Source of the DNA: CSP1-4 sp963777975 | GTDB lineage: Bacteria; Chloroflexota; Limnocylindria; Limnocylindrales; CSP1-4 | NCBI GenBank assembly: GCA_963777975.1 | Contig: CAVZSO010000002.1 | Span: 442,847-506,846 of the forward strand | Length of the DNA stretch: 64,000 nt | Direction of reading: 5' to 3' | Shown here: positions 43,540-52,283 of the stretch, one piece after another | Position numbering within the stretch: the stretch's first letter is position 1 | Layout: every line of letters starts with the position of its first letter | Program-made: the position numbers and the translations under genes | The notes under the pieces: model-generated | The model's database searches: none | What the model was told of the DNA's origin: nothing | Seen by the model: the letters and a program-made list of their open reading frames with translations, nothing else

Positions 43540-44303
43540 CGGAACCGCCCCCGCCGGAGGATGGTGGCGCCGGCCGGCGCGAGCTGCCCCTGTTCCCGCT
43601 CTCCACCGTCCTCTTCCCCGGGGCGTTCCTCCCCCTGCACATCTTCGAGCTGCGCTACCGGACGATGATCCGGCGCTGCCTGAGGGCCACCGAGCCGGAG
43701 TTCGGCGTGCTGCTGATCAAGGAGGGGGATGAGGTGCTGGAGGACGCCGGGGGGCAGCGCCGGGGGCGCCCGCCGATGCCCTATCCGGTGGGGACGGTGG
43801 CCCGCATCTTCGACGCCCGGAGCGCAGACGACGGCCGCCTGCGCATCGCCTGCGTCGGCACCGAGCGCATCCGCCTGCGCCGGCTCGTCCAGGAGGAGCC
43901 GTACCTCGTTGGGGAGGTCGAGCCGCTGGTGGACGCGGACGAGCCGGAGGGCGAGGCCGGCCGGACCGACCTCTCGGACTCCGTGCGCCGCGGCATCGGC
44001 GGGCTGCTCAAGGCGGTGCGCGAGGGGACACCGGAGAGCGACGTGCGGCAGCGCCTGCTGATCGACGCCGCCGAGCGGGCGGTACCGACCGACGCCGGCG
44101 AGCTCTCGTTCTTCGTCCCCCGGCTGCTGAGCGTCGCCTCACCCGAGGAGCGGCAGCGCCTGCTGGACGCCCCGAGTCTGCGCCAGCGTCTCTACCTCGA
44201 GCACCGCCTGCTGGCCCGGGAGCGGCTGCACGTGCTGCGCCTCAAGCGGGCCGGCAGCCGGCCGCGGTTCGACTCGAGTTTCGGCTCGCCCTCGCTGAAC
44301 TAG
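43536..44303 (+). CDS. LON substrate-binding domain protein
   Basis: 255 residues, intact. RRELPLFPLSTVLFPGAFLP and LHIFELRYRTMIRRCL are the hallmark start of the Lon N-terminal (LAN, substrate-binding) domain. FGVLLIKEGDEV, VGTVARIFDARSADDGRLRI and GTERIRLRRLVQEEPYLVGE follow. There is no AAA or protease domain, so this is one of the stand-alone LON-domain proteins of unclear function, perhaps in protein quality control. It converges on fabH with a 17-base gap. Confidence 0.8.
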   Translation: MTEPPPPEDGGAGRRELPLFPLSTVLFPGAFLPLHIFELRYRTMIRRCLRATEPEFGVLLIKEGDEVLEDAGGQRRGRPPMPYPVGTVARIFDARSADDGRLRIACVGTERIRLRRLVQEEPYLVGEVEPLVDADEPEGEAGRTDLSDSVRRGIGGLLKAVREGTPESDVRQRLLIDAAERAVPTDAGELSFFVPRLLSVASPEERQRLLDAPSLRQRLYLEHRLLARERLHVLRLKRAGSRPRFDSSFGSPSLN

Positions 44304-44320
44304 CCGGGGCGCGGACCGGG

Positions 44321-45337
44321 TCAGCCCCGCCAGCGGAGCACGGCGGCGCCCCAGCTGAGGCCGCCGCCGAAGCCGGTCATCAGGATGTCGTCGCCCGGGC
44401 CGATGCGACCGCTCTCCACCGCCTCGCACAGCGCGATGGGGATCGACGCGGCCGAGGTGTTGCCGTAGCGGTCGAGGTTGACGAAGGTGCGCTCGGGGGA
44501 GATGCCGAGGGAGGCGGCCGCGGAGAGCATGATTCGCATGTTGGCCTGGTGGGGGATGAACAGGTCGACGTCGTCCACCGTCAGCCCGGCCTGCTGCACC
44601 GCCTGCAGCGCCGCCCGGGGGGCGACGGTGACCGCGAAGCGGTAGACCTCCTTGCCGTTCATGCGGATGTAGTGCTGAGCGCCCGCGACCGACTCGACCG
44701 ACGCCGGACGGCGGCTGCCGCCGCCGGGAATCCACAGCAACTCGCCGCCTGAGCCGTCCGAGCCGAGGACGCAGCTGAGCAGCCCGTCTGGCCCTTCGCC
44801 GGCCTCGAGCAGCACGGCGCCGGCGCCGTCGCCGAAGAGGACGCAGGTGCTGCGGTCCTGCCAGTCCAGCAAGCGGGACATCGTCTCGGCCCCGATCACC
44901 AGCACCCGGCGGAAGACGCCGGCGGCGATCGTGCCCTGCGCCATGGCCAGCCCGTAGACGAAGCCGGAGCAGGCCGCGTTGAGGTCGAAGGCGCCCGCTC
45001 GCGAGGCGCCGAGGGCGTCCTGCACGAGGCTGGCCGTGCTCGGCATGCCGCCGAACTCGGGGGAGAAGGTGCAGACGATCACCAGGTCGACGCTCTCGGC
45101 GCCGACCCCGGCCACGGCCAGCGCCTGACGCCCGGCCTCGGTGGCGAGGGTGAAGGTGGACTCGTCCGGGCCGGCGATGCGCCGCTCGCGAATCCCGGTC
45201 CGGGTGCGGATCCACTCGTCGCTGGTGTCCACCATCGCCTCGATCTGCGCGTTGGTGAGCACCCGCTGGGGGAGGGCCTTCCCCCAGCCGGCGACGCTGG
45301 CCCGCCACATGGTTGGCAAGAGGATACCTGACCCCAT
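44321..45337 (-). CDS. fabH: 3-oxoacyl-ACP synthase III
   Basis: 338 residues, intact. The catalytic triad is seen: Cys123 in NAACSGFVYGLA, His263 in IPHQANMRIM and Asn293 in YGNTSAASIPIAL. DTSDEWIRTRTGIRERRIA near residue 40 is the standard FabH start, and GDGAGAVLLEA the substrate loop. It condenses an acyl-CoA starter (acetyl- or branched) with malonyl-ACP to begin fatty-acid synthesis. The branched-chain dehydrogenase genes nearby could supply starters. It is last in the fabF-accB-fabH run; a 94-base gap separates it from accB. Start ATG 45337; MWRASVAG at 45310 is another option. Confidence 0.94.
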   Translation of the reverse strand: MGSGILLPTMWRASVAGWGKALPQRVLTNAQIEAMVDTSDEWIRTRTGIRERRIAGPDESTFTLATEAGRQALAVAGVGAESVDLVIVCTFSPEFGGMPSTASLVQDALGASRAGAFDLNAACSGFVYGLAMAQGTIAAGVFRRVLVIGAETMSRLLDWQDRSTCVLFGDGAGAVLLEAGEGPDGLLSCVLGSDGSGGELLWIPGGGSRRPASVESVAGAQHYIRMNGKEVYRFAVTVAPRAALQAVQQAGLTVDDVDLFIPHQANMRIMLSAAASLGISPERTFVNLDRYGNTSAASIPIALCEAVESGRIGPGDDILMTGFGGGLSWGAAVLRWRG

Positions 45338-45431
45338 GACGCCACCTTCCGCCCCCGAAAACGGGGGGACGGGCCGGCCGGCGGCGTCTCCCGTACGCCC
45401 GGATCAGGACTCGGCCGGGAGCGCCGCCGGG

Positions 45432-45878
45432 TCAGGGCGCACGGTCATCAAGGGCTGCCCCGGCGGTCACCGAGCGGCCGTTGGCGACCAGCACCTCCAC
45501 CACCGTGCCGGCCACCTCGGCGTGGATCTCGTTGAAGGCCTTCATCGCCTCGACGAGGGCCACCACCTGGCCGACCTCGATCTCGTCGCCAGGGGAGACG
45601 TAGGGAGGCTCCTCCGGCTTAGGGGCGCCGTAGAAGACCCCGGCCAGCGGGGCCAGGACGGCCGTCAGCCCGTCTTCGGCTGCGCCCGGAACGTCTCCCC
45701 CAGCGGCCAGGCCGTCGCCGGCGCCGGGCGCATCGACCGGCGGCGCCACGCCGGGGCGCTGGCGGAGGTAGAGGGTGGCCCCGCCGGCGGTCACGTCCAG
45801 CTCGGTGACGCCGCTCGCGGCCAGCTCCTTGAGCAGCGCCGGAAGGGCGGCCAGGAGTCGCGCGCGCTCGCTCTCCAT
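45432..45878 (-). CDS. accB: Acetyl-CoA carboxylase biotin carboxyl carrier protein
   Basis: 148 residues. A short N-terminal helix and linker (GVTELDVTAGGATLYLRQRP) precede the biotinyl domain, with the target lysine at about 113 in VEAMKAFNEIHAEVAG. YGAPKPEEPPYVSPGDEIEV is the thumb region of typical AccB. It carries carboxybiotin between AccC and AccAD in malonyl-CoA synthesis. It begins 14 bases after the repaired fabF stop. The associated accC is not in this window; the MccA subunit upstream has its own BCCP domain. Confidence 0.92.
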   Translation of the reverse strand: MESERARLLAALPALLKELAASGVTELDVTAGGATLYLRQRPGVAPPVDAPGAGDGLAAGGDVPGAAEDGLTAVLAPLAGVFYGAPKPEEPPYVSPGDEIEVGQVVALVEAMKAFNEIHAEVAGTVVEVLVANGRSVTAGAALDDRAP

Positions 45879-45892
45879 CCGTACCGCGCTCC

Positions 45893-47200
45893 CTACGCGC
45901 CGCCCGCCGGCCGTCTTCGACGGCGCGGAACAGGAGGGTGGCGTTGTGTCCGCCGAAGCCGAAGCTGTTGGTCATGGCCGTGCGCACCGCCAGGCGGCGG
46001 GCCCGGTTGGGGGTGTAGTCCAGGTCACAGTCCGGATCGGGGATCTCGTAGTTCAGGGTGGGAGGCACGACGCCGCACTCGATGGCTTTGATCGCCACCA
46101 CGGCCTCGACGCTGCCGGCGGCTCCGAGCAGGTGGCCCATCGCCCCCTTGGTCGAGCTGATCGCCAGCCGTCCGGCGGCGGCGCCGAAGGCGGTCTTGAT
46201 CGCCGCCGTCTCGGCGCGGTCGTTCAGCGGGGTGCTGGTGCCGTGGGCGTTGAGGTAGTCCAGCGTCGGACGGGTCGAGTCCCGCGCCGGCCAGCGCCTG
46301 GCGCATGCAGCGCACGGCGCCCTCGCCGCTCTCCGGAGGGGCGGTCAGGTGGTAGGCGTCGGCGCTGGCCCCGTAGCCGGCCACCTCGGCGTAGATCCGG
46401 CGCCGCGCGCGCCGGGCCAGGTCCTCCCGTTCGAGCACGACCACGGCCGCGCCCTCGCCCATGACGAAGCCGTCGCGCTCGCGATCGAACGGGCGTGAGG
46501 CGCGCTGCGGCTCGTCGTTGCGGGTGGAGAGCGCCCGGGCGGCGGCGAATCCGGCGATGCCGATGGCGGTGATCACCGCTTCGGCGCCCCCGGCCAGGAT
46601 GACGTCGGCGCGCCCGGCGCGGATGGCGGCGGCGGCCTCGCCGATGGCGTGGGCCCCGGTCGCGCAGGCGGAGACGATGGCCATGTTCGGGCCCCGCGCG
46701 CCGAGAGAGATGGAGATCTGCCCTGAGGCCATGTCGCAGATCATCATCGGCACGAGGAAGGGGCTCACCCGGTCGGGGCCCCGCCGGCGGAGGACGTCGA
46801 ACTGCTCGCTCAGGGTGACCAGCCCGCCCATCCCGGAGCCGACGTAGACGCCGCAGCGGTCGCCGTCGGGGAGGGGCAGCGGCAGCCCGGCGTCGGCGAC
46901 CGCCTCGCGCGCGGCCGCCAGCCCGAGGAGCACGAAGCGGTCGAGCCGGCGGGCGTCCTTGGGACTGAGGTCGCAGGCCGCCTGGGGGTCGAAGCCCCGC
47001 ACCTCGGCCGCGATGCGGGTGGAGAAGCCGGAGGCGTCGAACGCGCCGATCGGGCCGATCCCGCAGCGCCCCTCGAGCAGGGACGTCCAGGTGGCGGGGG
47101 CGTCCGTTCCCAGCGGGGTGACCGCCCCGACGCCGGTGACGACGACGCGCTGCTGCCCGGCGGCGGCCGCCGTCTGTGCCGAAAAGTCTCTCTCGCTCAT
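45893..47200 (-). CDS. fabF: 3-oxoacyl-ACP synthase II (frame broken)
   Basis: About 430 residues. It starts VVVTGVGAVTPLGTDAPATW. The active-site cysteine is in SACATGAHAIGEAAAAIRAG, after ISISLGARGPNMAIV. RPFDRERDGFVMGEGAAVVV is present. A break near 46275 moves to LNAHGTSTPLND-type sequence and MGHLLGAAGSVEAVVAIKAI (catalytic His region). TNSFGFGGHNATLLFR holds the second histidine. The reading frame stays open at the end; a one-base shift gives TAG at 45893, just before accB. ATG 47200 starts MSERDFSAQ. It elongates acyl-ACP with malonyl-ACP. Confidence 0.92.
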
Positions 47201-47245
47201 GGAAGCACCCGTTCGAATCGACAGATTGTAGGCCCTCCACCTGTT

Positions 47246-47272
47246 CCGTGGGGGCGCGGCGTGCCCCCGCGG
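47246..47272. promoter_or_regulatory. Inverted repeat between fabF and marR
   Basis: Arms CCGTGGGGGC and GCCCCCGCGG (one mismatch) with spacer GCGGCGT. It lies about 50 bases before fabF and about 105 before the MarR gene. It could be an operator for the divergent MarR protein or an RNA hairpin in the fabF leader. In very GC-rich DNA such repeats also arise by chance. Confidence 0.3.
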
Positions 47273-47327
47273 ACCGGCGGGGCGGGGGAATTCGTCGCGC
47301 CCGCCGGGACGGAGCGGCGCGCGCCTC

Positions 47328-47356
47328 TTGCCAGGGGGTGACGCCGGGGATACTCT
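47328..47356 (+). promoter_or_regulatory. Candidate promoter of the MarR gene
   Basis: TTGCCA at 47328-47333 (five of six to TTGACA), a 17-base spacer, and TACTCT at 47351-47356. The predicted start near 47363 leaves about 15 bases of leader to GTG 47378, including GGAGAGGGGAAAGG as ribosome site. Read by eye; the -10 is weak. Confidence 0.4.
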
Positions 47357-47377
47357 TACAGGAGAGGGGAAAGGGTC

Positions 47378-47821
47378 GTGACAGCTGTGGAACTCGGGCG
47401 GCCGCCGCAGGGGACGGACGCCTCGCCGGTGGGCGCCCTGATCAAGGCGCACCACGCCATCAGCAGCCGGCTGGATGACCTGCTGGAGCCGCTCGGACTC
47501 TCCGTCGCGAAGCTGGGCGTGCTGCGCCAGCTCTCGCGAGGGTCGCTGCCGTTGGGCGCGCTCGCCCAGCGGCAGTCCTGCGTGCGCTCCAACATCACCC
47601 AGCTGATCGACCGGATGGAGGCGGAGGGCCTCGTCCGCCGGGTGTCCGATCCGGACGACCGGCGGGTGACCCTCGCCGAGATCACGGAGGCCGGGCACGC
47701 CCGCCTGCAATCCGGGCGGGCCGCCCAGGCGGAGGCGGAGCGTGTCCTCTTCCGCGACCTGAACGCGGACGAGGTGCAGCAGCTCACCCGGCTGCTGGTG
47801 CGGGTGGCGACGACCGCCTAA
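47378..47821 (+). CDS. MarR-family transcriptional regulator
   Basis: 147 residues. Winged helix: LGLSVAKLGVLRQLSRGSLP, LAQRQSCVRSNITQLIDRME (recognition helix) and RRVSDPDDRRVTLAEITEAG (wing). It is divergent from fabF-accB-fabH with 177 bases between. In streptococci the MarR-family FabT represses fatty-acid genes, so control of the neighbouring fab genes is a reasonable guess. The stop overlaps the stop of the convergent Ldh gene by three bases. GTG start supported by GGAGAGGGG. Confidence 0.85.
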   Translation: MTAVELGRPPQGTDASPVGALIKAHHAISSRLDDLLEPLGLSVAKLGVLRQLSRGSLPLGALAQRQSCVRSNITQLIDRMEAEGLVRRVSDPDDRRVTLAEITEAGHARLQSGRAAQAEAERVLFRDLNADEVQQLTRLLVRVATTA

Positions 47822-48867
47822 GCGGAGAGCGCCTCGGGCACCTGCACGTTCAGCCGCCCGGCGACCTCGGTTAACGCCGCCCAGGTGTCCGCCGGCACGG
47901 GGACGCCCTGGGCCTCGCGTTCGGCGCGGGACTTCGCTTCCGGCCCGCCGGGGAGCATCACCTCCGAGAAGCCGGGGGCCGGCGGCACGGCCTTCACCGC
48001 CCCGGTGAGGGCGTCGATGGTCTGGCCGTAGAGCGCGCCGGCGGTGAAGGCCTGGGGATTGATGGCCAGCACGAAGACGCCACCGCCGCGCCCGCCCTGC
48101 GGCGGCTGCTCCGCCGTCAGGCCGGCCCCCAGCAGGGCGGTGACCAGGGAGAGGCCGTAGCCCTTGTGGCCGCCGACGGGCAGGATCATGCCCCCGGCGT
48201 AGAAGTCCTCGGCGTTGGTCGAGGGCTGCCCCTCCTTGTCCACGATGCAGCCCGGAGGCAGCGGGACGTGCTTCGCCCGTGCCACCTGGATCTTGCCCTC
48301 GGCGACCATGGTGGTGGCGAAGTCCACCACCACCCGGTCGCCCTCGCCCCCGGGGATGCCGACCGAGAGGGGGTTCGTGCCCAGGTGCCGCGCCGAGCCG
48401 CCGAAGGGAGCGGCGTGGCCGCTGTTGGGGCCGGAGGAGCCGTAGGTGATGATGGCGATGTACCCGCGCTCGGCGGCCGCCTCGCCGTAGTCGCCGAGGC
48501 GCCCGATGTGGTTGCAGTTGCGCACCGAGGCGGCGCCGATTCCCGCCGTCGTGGCCTTCTCGATGGCCACGTCCAGGGCGAAGGAGGCGGCCACCTGCCC
48601 GAAGCCGCGCCTGGCGTCGACCACGGCCGTGCCCGGCAGCTCCTTGACCACCTCCGGCCGGGCGTCGGCGACCAGCCGCCCGTCTTCGATCGAGCGCAGG
48701 TAGGCCGGGATGCGGATCACGCCGTGGCTGTCGTGGCCGGAGAGGTTAGCCTTCACCAGGTGCCTGGCGACGTGGGCCGCCAGGTCCGGCGGCGTCCCGG
48801 CGGCGGCGAAGATCTGCTGCGCCAGCGCCTCAAGCGCCTTCGGCTCGATCAGGTACGTGTCTGCCAT
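47818..48867 (-). CDS. Ldh-family NAD(P)-dependent oxidoreductase
   Basis: 349 residues, intact. It shows LVKANLSGHDSHGVIRIPAY (the conserved GHxSHG-type stretch with catalytic His), VVDARRGFGQVAASFALDVA and NCNHIGRLGDYGEAAAERG. TNPLSVGIPG and PVGGHKGYGLSLVTALLGAG follow. The family (type-2 malate/L-lactate dehydrogenases, ureidoglycolate and sulfolactate dehydrogenases) reduces 2-oxoacids. ATG 48867 begins MADTYLIEPKAL with GGGGGAGCC upstream. Substrate cannot be assigned. Confidence 0.88.
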   Translation of the reverse strand: MADTYLIEPKALEALAQQIFAAAGTPPDLAAHVARHLVKANLSGHDSHGVIRIPAYLRSIEDGRLVADARPEVVKELPGTAVVDARRGFGQVAASFALDVAIEKATTAGIGAASVRNCNHIGRLGDYGEAAAERGYIAIITYGSSGPNSGHAAPFGGSARHLGTNPLSVGIPGGEGDRVVVDFATTMVAEGKIQVARAKHVPLPPGCIVDKEGQPSTNAEDFYAGGMILPVGGHKGYGLSLVTALLGAGLTAEQPPQGGRGGGVFVLAINPQAFTAGALYGQTIDALTGAVKAVPPAPGFSEVMLPGGPEAKSRAEREAQGVPVPADTWAALTEVAGRLNVQVPEALSA

Positions 48868-49405
48868 CGGTGGCTCCCCCGGCCCGCGGTTTGCGGGCAT
48901 TATACGGAGGGGCCGCCGGCCGTCCGGGGCGGGGGCGGCGCTCAGCCCCTGGCGGCGGCGCCTGCGCGCCGGCCCGGCGCGACAGGCCGGCCAGGGCGCG
49001 CAGGCCACCGGACACGGCGCGCATCCCCCAGGCCGCCGTCTGCCCGACGAGCCACTTGGCCGCGTCCTGGACGGACCGGAGGTCGTCCTCCAGCAGGGCG
49101 GCCGAGAGGCCGGCGTCCGCCAGATACCCGGCGGCGTCCTCGGGCGGACAGCCGGCGAGGGCCTGACGCACGCCGAGCAGCAGCACGGCCAGGTCGTCCA
49201 GCTGGCCGGCCACCGGAATCACGCCCGGCACCAGGTCGATCGGGGAGATCGTGTAGGCGAGCGCGGCGCCCAGGACGGCCTTACGCCCGGCGGGCACGCG
49301 CTCGTCCGCGAACAGACTCCGCGCCAGCTGGAGGTAGCGGGGGAGGCGTCCCACCGTTCCGGCCAGCCGCCAGATGGGATGACCGACGTTGCCGAAGAGA
49401 CTCAT
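48830..49405 (-). CDS. DUF1232 (YkvA-like) membrane-associated protein
   Basis: About 150-190 residues. The core motif YTISPIDLVPGVIPVAGQLD followed by DLAVLLLGVRQALAGCPPE is the DUF1232 signature, a hairpin of two hydrophobic helices. It begins MSLFGNVGHPIWRLAGTVGR. The C-terminal 40 or so residues are arginine/proline-rich and run past the start of the next gene, so a frame break near 48950 and an earlier stop are likely. Role unknown, probably at the membrane. Confidence 0.65.
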   Translation of the reverse strand: MSLFGNVGHPIWRLAGTVGRLPRYLQLARSLFADERVPAGRKAVLGAALAYTISPIDLVPGVIPVAGQLDDLAVLLLGVRQALAGCPPEDAAGYLADAGLSAALLEDDLRSVQDAAKWLVGQTAAWGMRAVSGGLRALAGLSRRAGAQAPPPGAERRPRPGRPAAPPYNARKPRAGGATDGRHVPDRAEGA

Positions 49406-49582
49406 GTCACTCTCAACTACGCATCAGCGGGATGCACTCTTTCAAGCCTATCACGACCCCGGGAGGAGGGCGCGCTCGCAACTCGCGACTGGTACAGGCG
49501 TTCTAGGACTCGGACGGCGCCGGTCACCGCGCCGGCGACGCCGTCCCGGTCAGCGCTCACCGCAATGGAGGGTCAGCACGCC

Positions 49583-49996
49583 ATGGCAACCGAGACCGCA
49601 CAGACCAGCACGTCCGCCCCCCCGGCGACCACCGCGACCATCGTCCACATCGAGGTCCCGGCGAACGACCCGAAGAAGCTGCAGGCCTTCTACAGCGACC
49701 TGTTCGGGTGGAAGTTCGAGGCGATGCCGGCGATGCCGGACTACGCGGCGGCGAACATCGGCGAGGCAGACGACATGCTCGGCTTCGCCGTCTTCTCCAA
49801 GATGAACGAGGGGGCCTCGCCGGTCAACTACATCGGCGTCGAGTCCCTCGCCGAGCACTCCGCCCGGATCGAGAAGCTGGGCGGCAAGGTGCTGCACTCG
49901 TTCGTCGTCAACCACATGGGCCGCGGCGCCGTCTGCACCGACCCCGAGGGCAACCCCATCGGCCTGTGGCAGAGCGACCCCTCGGCGGCGGACTAG
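49583..49996 (+). CDS. VOC-superfamily protein
   Basis: About 137 residues with the vicinal-oxygen-chelate pattern: IVHIEVPANDPKKLQAFYSD, LFGWKFEAMPAMPDYAAANI and GAVCTDPEGNPIGLWQSD, the last including the usual C-terminal glutamate region. The DPKKLQAFYSDLFGWKF form is common in glyoxalase-like or antibiotic-resistance-like members. ATG 49583 is used; GGAGG is 12 bases before. An ATG at 49565 would add six residues. Function unknown. Confidence 0.78.
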   Translation: MATETAQTSTSAPPATTATIVHIEVPANDPKKLQAFYSDLFGWKFEAMPAMPDYAAANIGEADDMLGFAVFSKMNEGASPVNYIGVESLAEHSARIEKLGGKVLHSFVVNHMGRGAVCTDPEGNPIGLWQSDPSAAD

Positions 49997-50008
49997 AACT
50001 CCGCTCCG

Positions 50009-50690
50009 ATGGAGGTCCGTTCGCTGCGGCCCGGGCTGTGGTGCTGGTCGGCGCCGCACCCGGACTGGACGCCGGCCGATGGCGGGCCAGGCGGGTGGTC
50101 GCGCGACGTCTGGGGCCTCTACTGCGAGGCGCCGGACGCCACGCTCCTGATCGATCCGCAGGCCCCGCCCGACGACACGCCGCAGGCGACGCGCTTCTGG
50201 GAGGCCCTCGACCGGGACGTCAACCGGCTGGGCCTCCCGGTGGCCTGCCTGCTGACCCAGGGCTTTCACGAGCGCAGCTCGGGTGCGGTGCTCGCCCGCT
50301 ATCGGGCCGGCCCCGGGGCGAGCGTCTGGGTCCCGGAGGCGAGCCGGGGGGACGTCGACGGCGAGGTCACGAACCCGTTCGTGCCCGGTGACCCGCTGCC
50401 CCGGCGGCCTGCTCACCTTTCCCGCCGCCGAGCGGAACTCCCCTGAGGTCGTCTACTACCTGCCGGCGCACCGGGCCGCCTTCGCCGGCGACGCACTCGT
50501 CGGCGAGGGCGACGGCCGGCTACGCCTCGGCTGGATCAGCGCGGACGCGCGCGAGGCCGTCGTCGCCGCCCTGCGCCCCCTGCTCGACCTGCCCCTGGAG
50601 ATGGTGCTCGTCTCCCACGGGCGCTCCGCCCTGGAGCACCCCCGGGAGGCCCTCGCCCAGGCGCTGGAACTGCCCTCCTGGGAGCGGTGA
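50009..50690 (+). CDS. Metallo-beta-lactamase-like protein lacking the usual metal motif (frame broken)
   Basis: About 227 residues. WGLYCEAPDATLLIDPQAPP and VACLLTQGFHERSSGAVLAR occupy the place of the MBL HxHxDH loop but keep only one histidine. After a break near 50410, YYLPAHRAAFAGDALVGEGD and MVLVSHGRSALEHPREALAQ (late strands, GD and SHG) follow. It looks like a degenerate MBL fold with an HERS-type site. Twelve bases separate it from the VOC gene, so the two may be co-transcribed. Activity is uncertain. Confidence 0.6.
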
Positions 50691-50867
50691 CGCCCGGGCG
50701 GCGCCGGCTCCTGCCCGGGGTCCGGGATACCCGCCCCCTTCTTCCCGGCCCGCCGCGCTCGGCGTCATCTTCGGCGCGAGCGCGGCGGCGGTCGGGATCG
50801 GGCCGGCCACCGCGGCGACGATGTCCCTTCGTGCGGTGGCGGCGCGGGGGCGCGGTCGCCGGGTGAC

Positions 50868-51710
50868 TCACGCATCCTCCCCGGAGATGGTGACGGTGCT
50901 GCGCTTCCAGCGTCGCCGGAACGAGGGGCGCACGAGGGCCTCGACGGACTGGATGGTCAGGCCGCCGTCCACCATGAGGGTGACCCCGGTGACCCAGCTG
51001 GCCTCGTCCGAGGCCAGGAACAGGGCCGCGCTGGCGATGTCCTCCGGGGTGCCGATGCGGCCGAGGGGGTAGCAGTCCACGTTGCCGCGCCACTCGGCGG
51101 CGTCCGCCTGGACGCGCGGGCGGGAGCGGTCGTTGAGGATCAGGCCGGGGCAGATGGCGTTTGCCCGGATGCCGTAGCGCCCGTAGTCCAGGGCCACGTT
51201 GCGCGTCAGCCCCAGGATTCCCGCCTTGGCGGCCGAGTAGTCCCCCATGTTGGGGTTGGTGATCACCCCGTTGGCCGACGAGATGCTCACGATCGACGGC
51301 CCGGCCGCGCGCCCGGCGCGGATCATCTCCGGAAGGGCGTAGCGGGCGGTGAGGAAGCAGGACTTGAGCCCGACGGCCAGGGAGCGGTCCCACTCCGCCT
51401 CTTCGATCTCGTGCAGGGGCTTGCCGCTGGCGGCGGCGGCCACGTTGACCACCGTGGTCAGCGAGCCGTAGGTGTCGACCGCCAGCCGCACGAGCGCCGC
51501 CACGTCCGCCGCCGCCGCCGCGTCCGCCCGGCGGGCGACGCCGCGCCCCCCGGCGGCCGCGATGGCCTGCACCGTGTCGCGGGCGCCCGCTTCGTCGACG
51601 TCTCCGACGACGACGGCGGCGCCCTCCTGAGCGAAGCGCAGCGCCGTGCTGCGCCCGATCCCCGCGCCGCCGCCACCGCTGACGACGGCCACTTTGCCGG
51701 CGAGTCGCAT
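50868..51710 (-). CDS. Short-chain dehydrogenase/reductase
   Basis: 280 residues, intact. Rossmann loop VVSGGGGAGIGRSTALRFAQ; catalytic serine in SIVSISSANGVITN and YSAAKAGILGLTRNVALDYG with Y-x3-K; LASDEASWVTGVTLMVDGG near the C-terminus. It is a classical SDR, about 30 residues longer than usual at the C-terminus. ATG 51710 with AGGAGGAC upstream fixes the start. Substrate unknown. It converges on the MBL-like gene; the 177 bases between show nothing convincing. Confidence 0.9.
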   Translation of the reverse strand: MRLAGKVAVVSGGGGAGIGRSTALRFAQEGAAVVVGDVDEAGARDTVQAIAAAGGRGVARRADAAAAADVAALVRLAVDTYGSLTTVVNVAAAASGKPLHEIEEAEWDRSLAVGLKSCFLTARYALPEMIRAGRAAGPSIVSISSANGVITNPNMGDYSAAKAGILGLTRNVALDYGRYGIRANAICPGLILNDRSRPRVQADAAEWRGNVDCYPLGRIGTPEDIASAALFLASDEASWVTGVTLMVDGGLTIQSVEALVRPSFRRRWKRSTVTISGEDA

Positions 51711-51894
51711 CCCGTTGTCCTCCTGTGCGGGCCCGGATTGTGGTCCGCGTCGGGTCGTCCACGCGGGCCGCCGGCGGCCCGGCCTCCGGTGGCGCGGCGG
51801 GGCCCGCTCCTCATAGCCCGAACGGGCGAAATGGTTGCCGGGGCGGGGCCCCGGCCGTAGCATCTTCATGCTGGCGGGAGAGGGAGAGAGTAGC

Positions 51895-52209
51895 GTGCCG
51901 ATTCGACTTTCGGTGCGCGCCGGTGGCGCGCGGACCGAGCTCCTGGCGGCGCTCGAGCGCGAGGGCCTGGCGGGGTTCCGGTCGAGCAGTGAGCTGGCCT
52001 GGGTGGTCTTTCCGGCGCCGCCGGACGGCACCACCAGCCTGGAGGTGCTCTACGTCCCCCATCTCGACCGCTACCGGGTGGTGGCGCGCGACGCCGGCCG
52101 CGGGTCGGTCGACCGTTCGGTCGATCCGGCGCGGTTGCTCGGCGAGGTGGAGACGGCCGGAGAGGCCGCCGGCTGCGTCGCCGAGGCGCTGCTGCCGGCG
52201 CCGGTCTGA
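51895..52209 (+). CDS. Small hypothetical protein
   Basis: About 104 residues, not recognised. VPIRLSVRAGGARTELLAAL, FRSSSELAWVVFPAPPDGTT and LEVLYVPHLDRYRVVARDAG form a mixed alpha/beta pattern without membrane or signal segment. GTG 51895 follows GGGAGAGGGAGAG; an ATG at 51868 is an alternative. It lies 74 bases before clpS and may share its transcript. Confidence 0.5.
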   Translation: MPIRLSVRAGGARTELLAALEREGLAGFRSSSELAWVVFPAPPDGTTSLEVLYVPHLDRYRVVARDAGRGSVDRSVDPARLLGEVETAGEAAGCVAEALLPAPV

Positions 52210-52283
52210 GCGCGGCGCCGGCCGCCCGGCCGGCCGCATTCCCAGTTGACGGTGCCCGGGCGGGGGTGATAGCGTCGATAACG

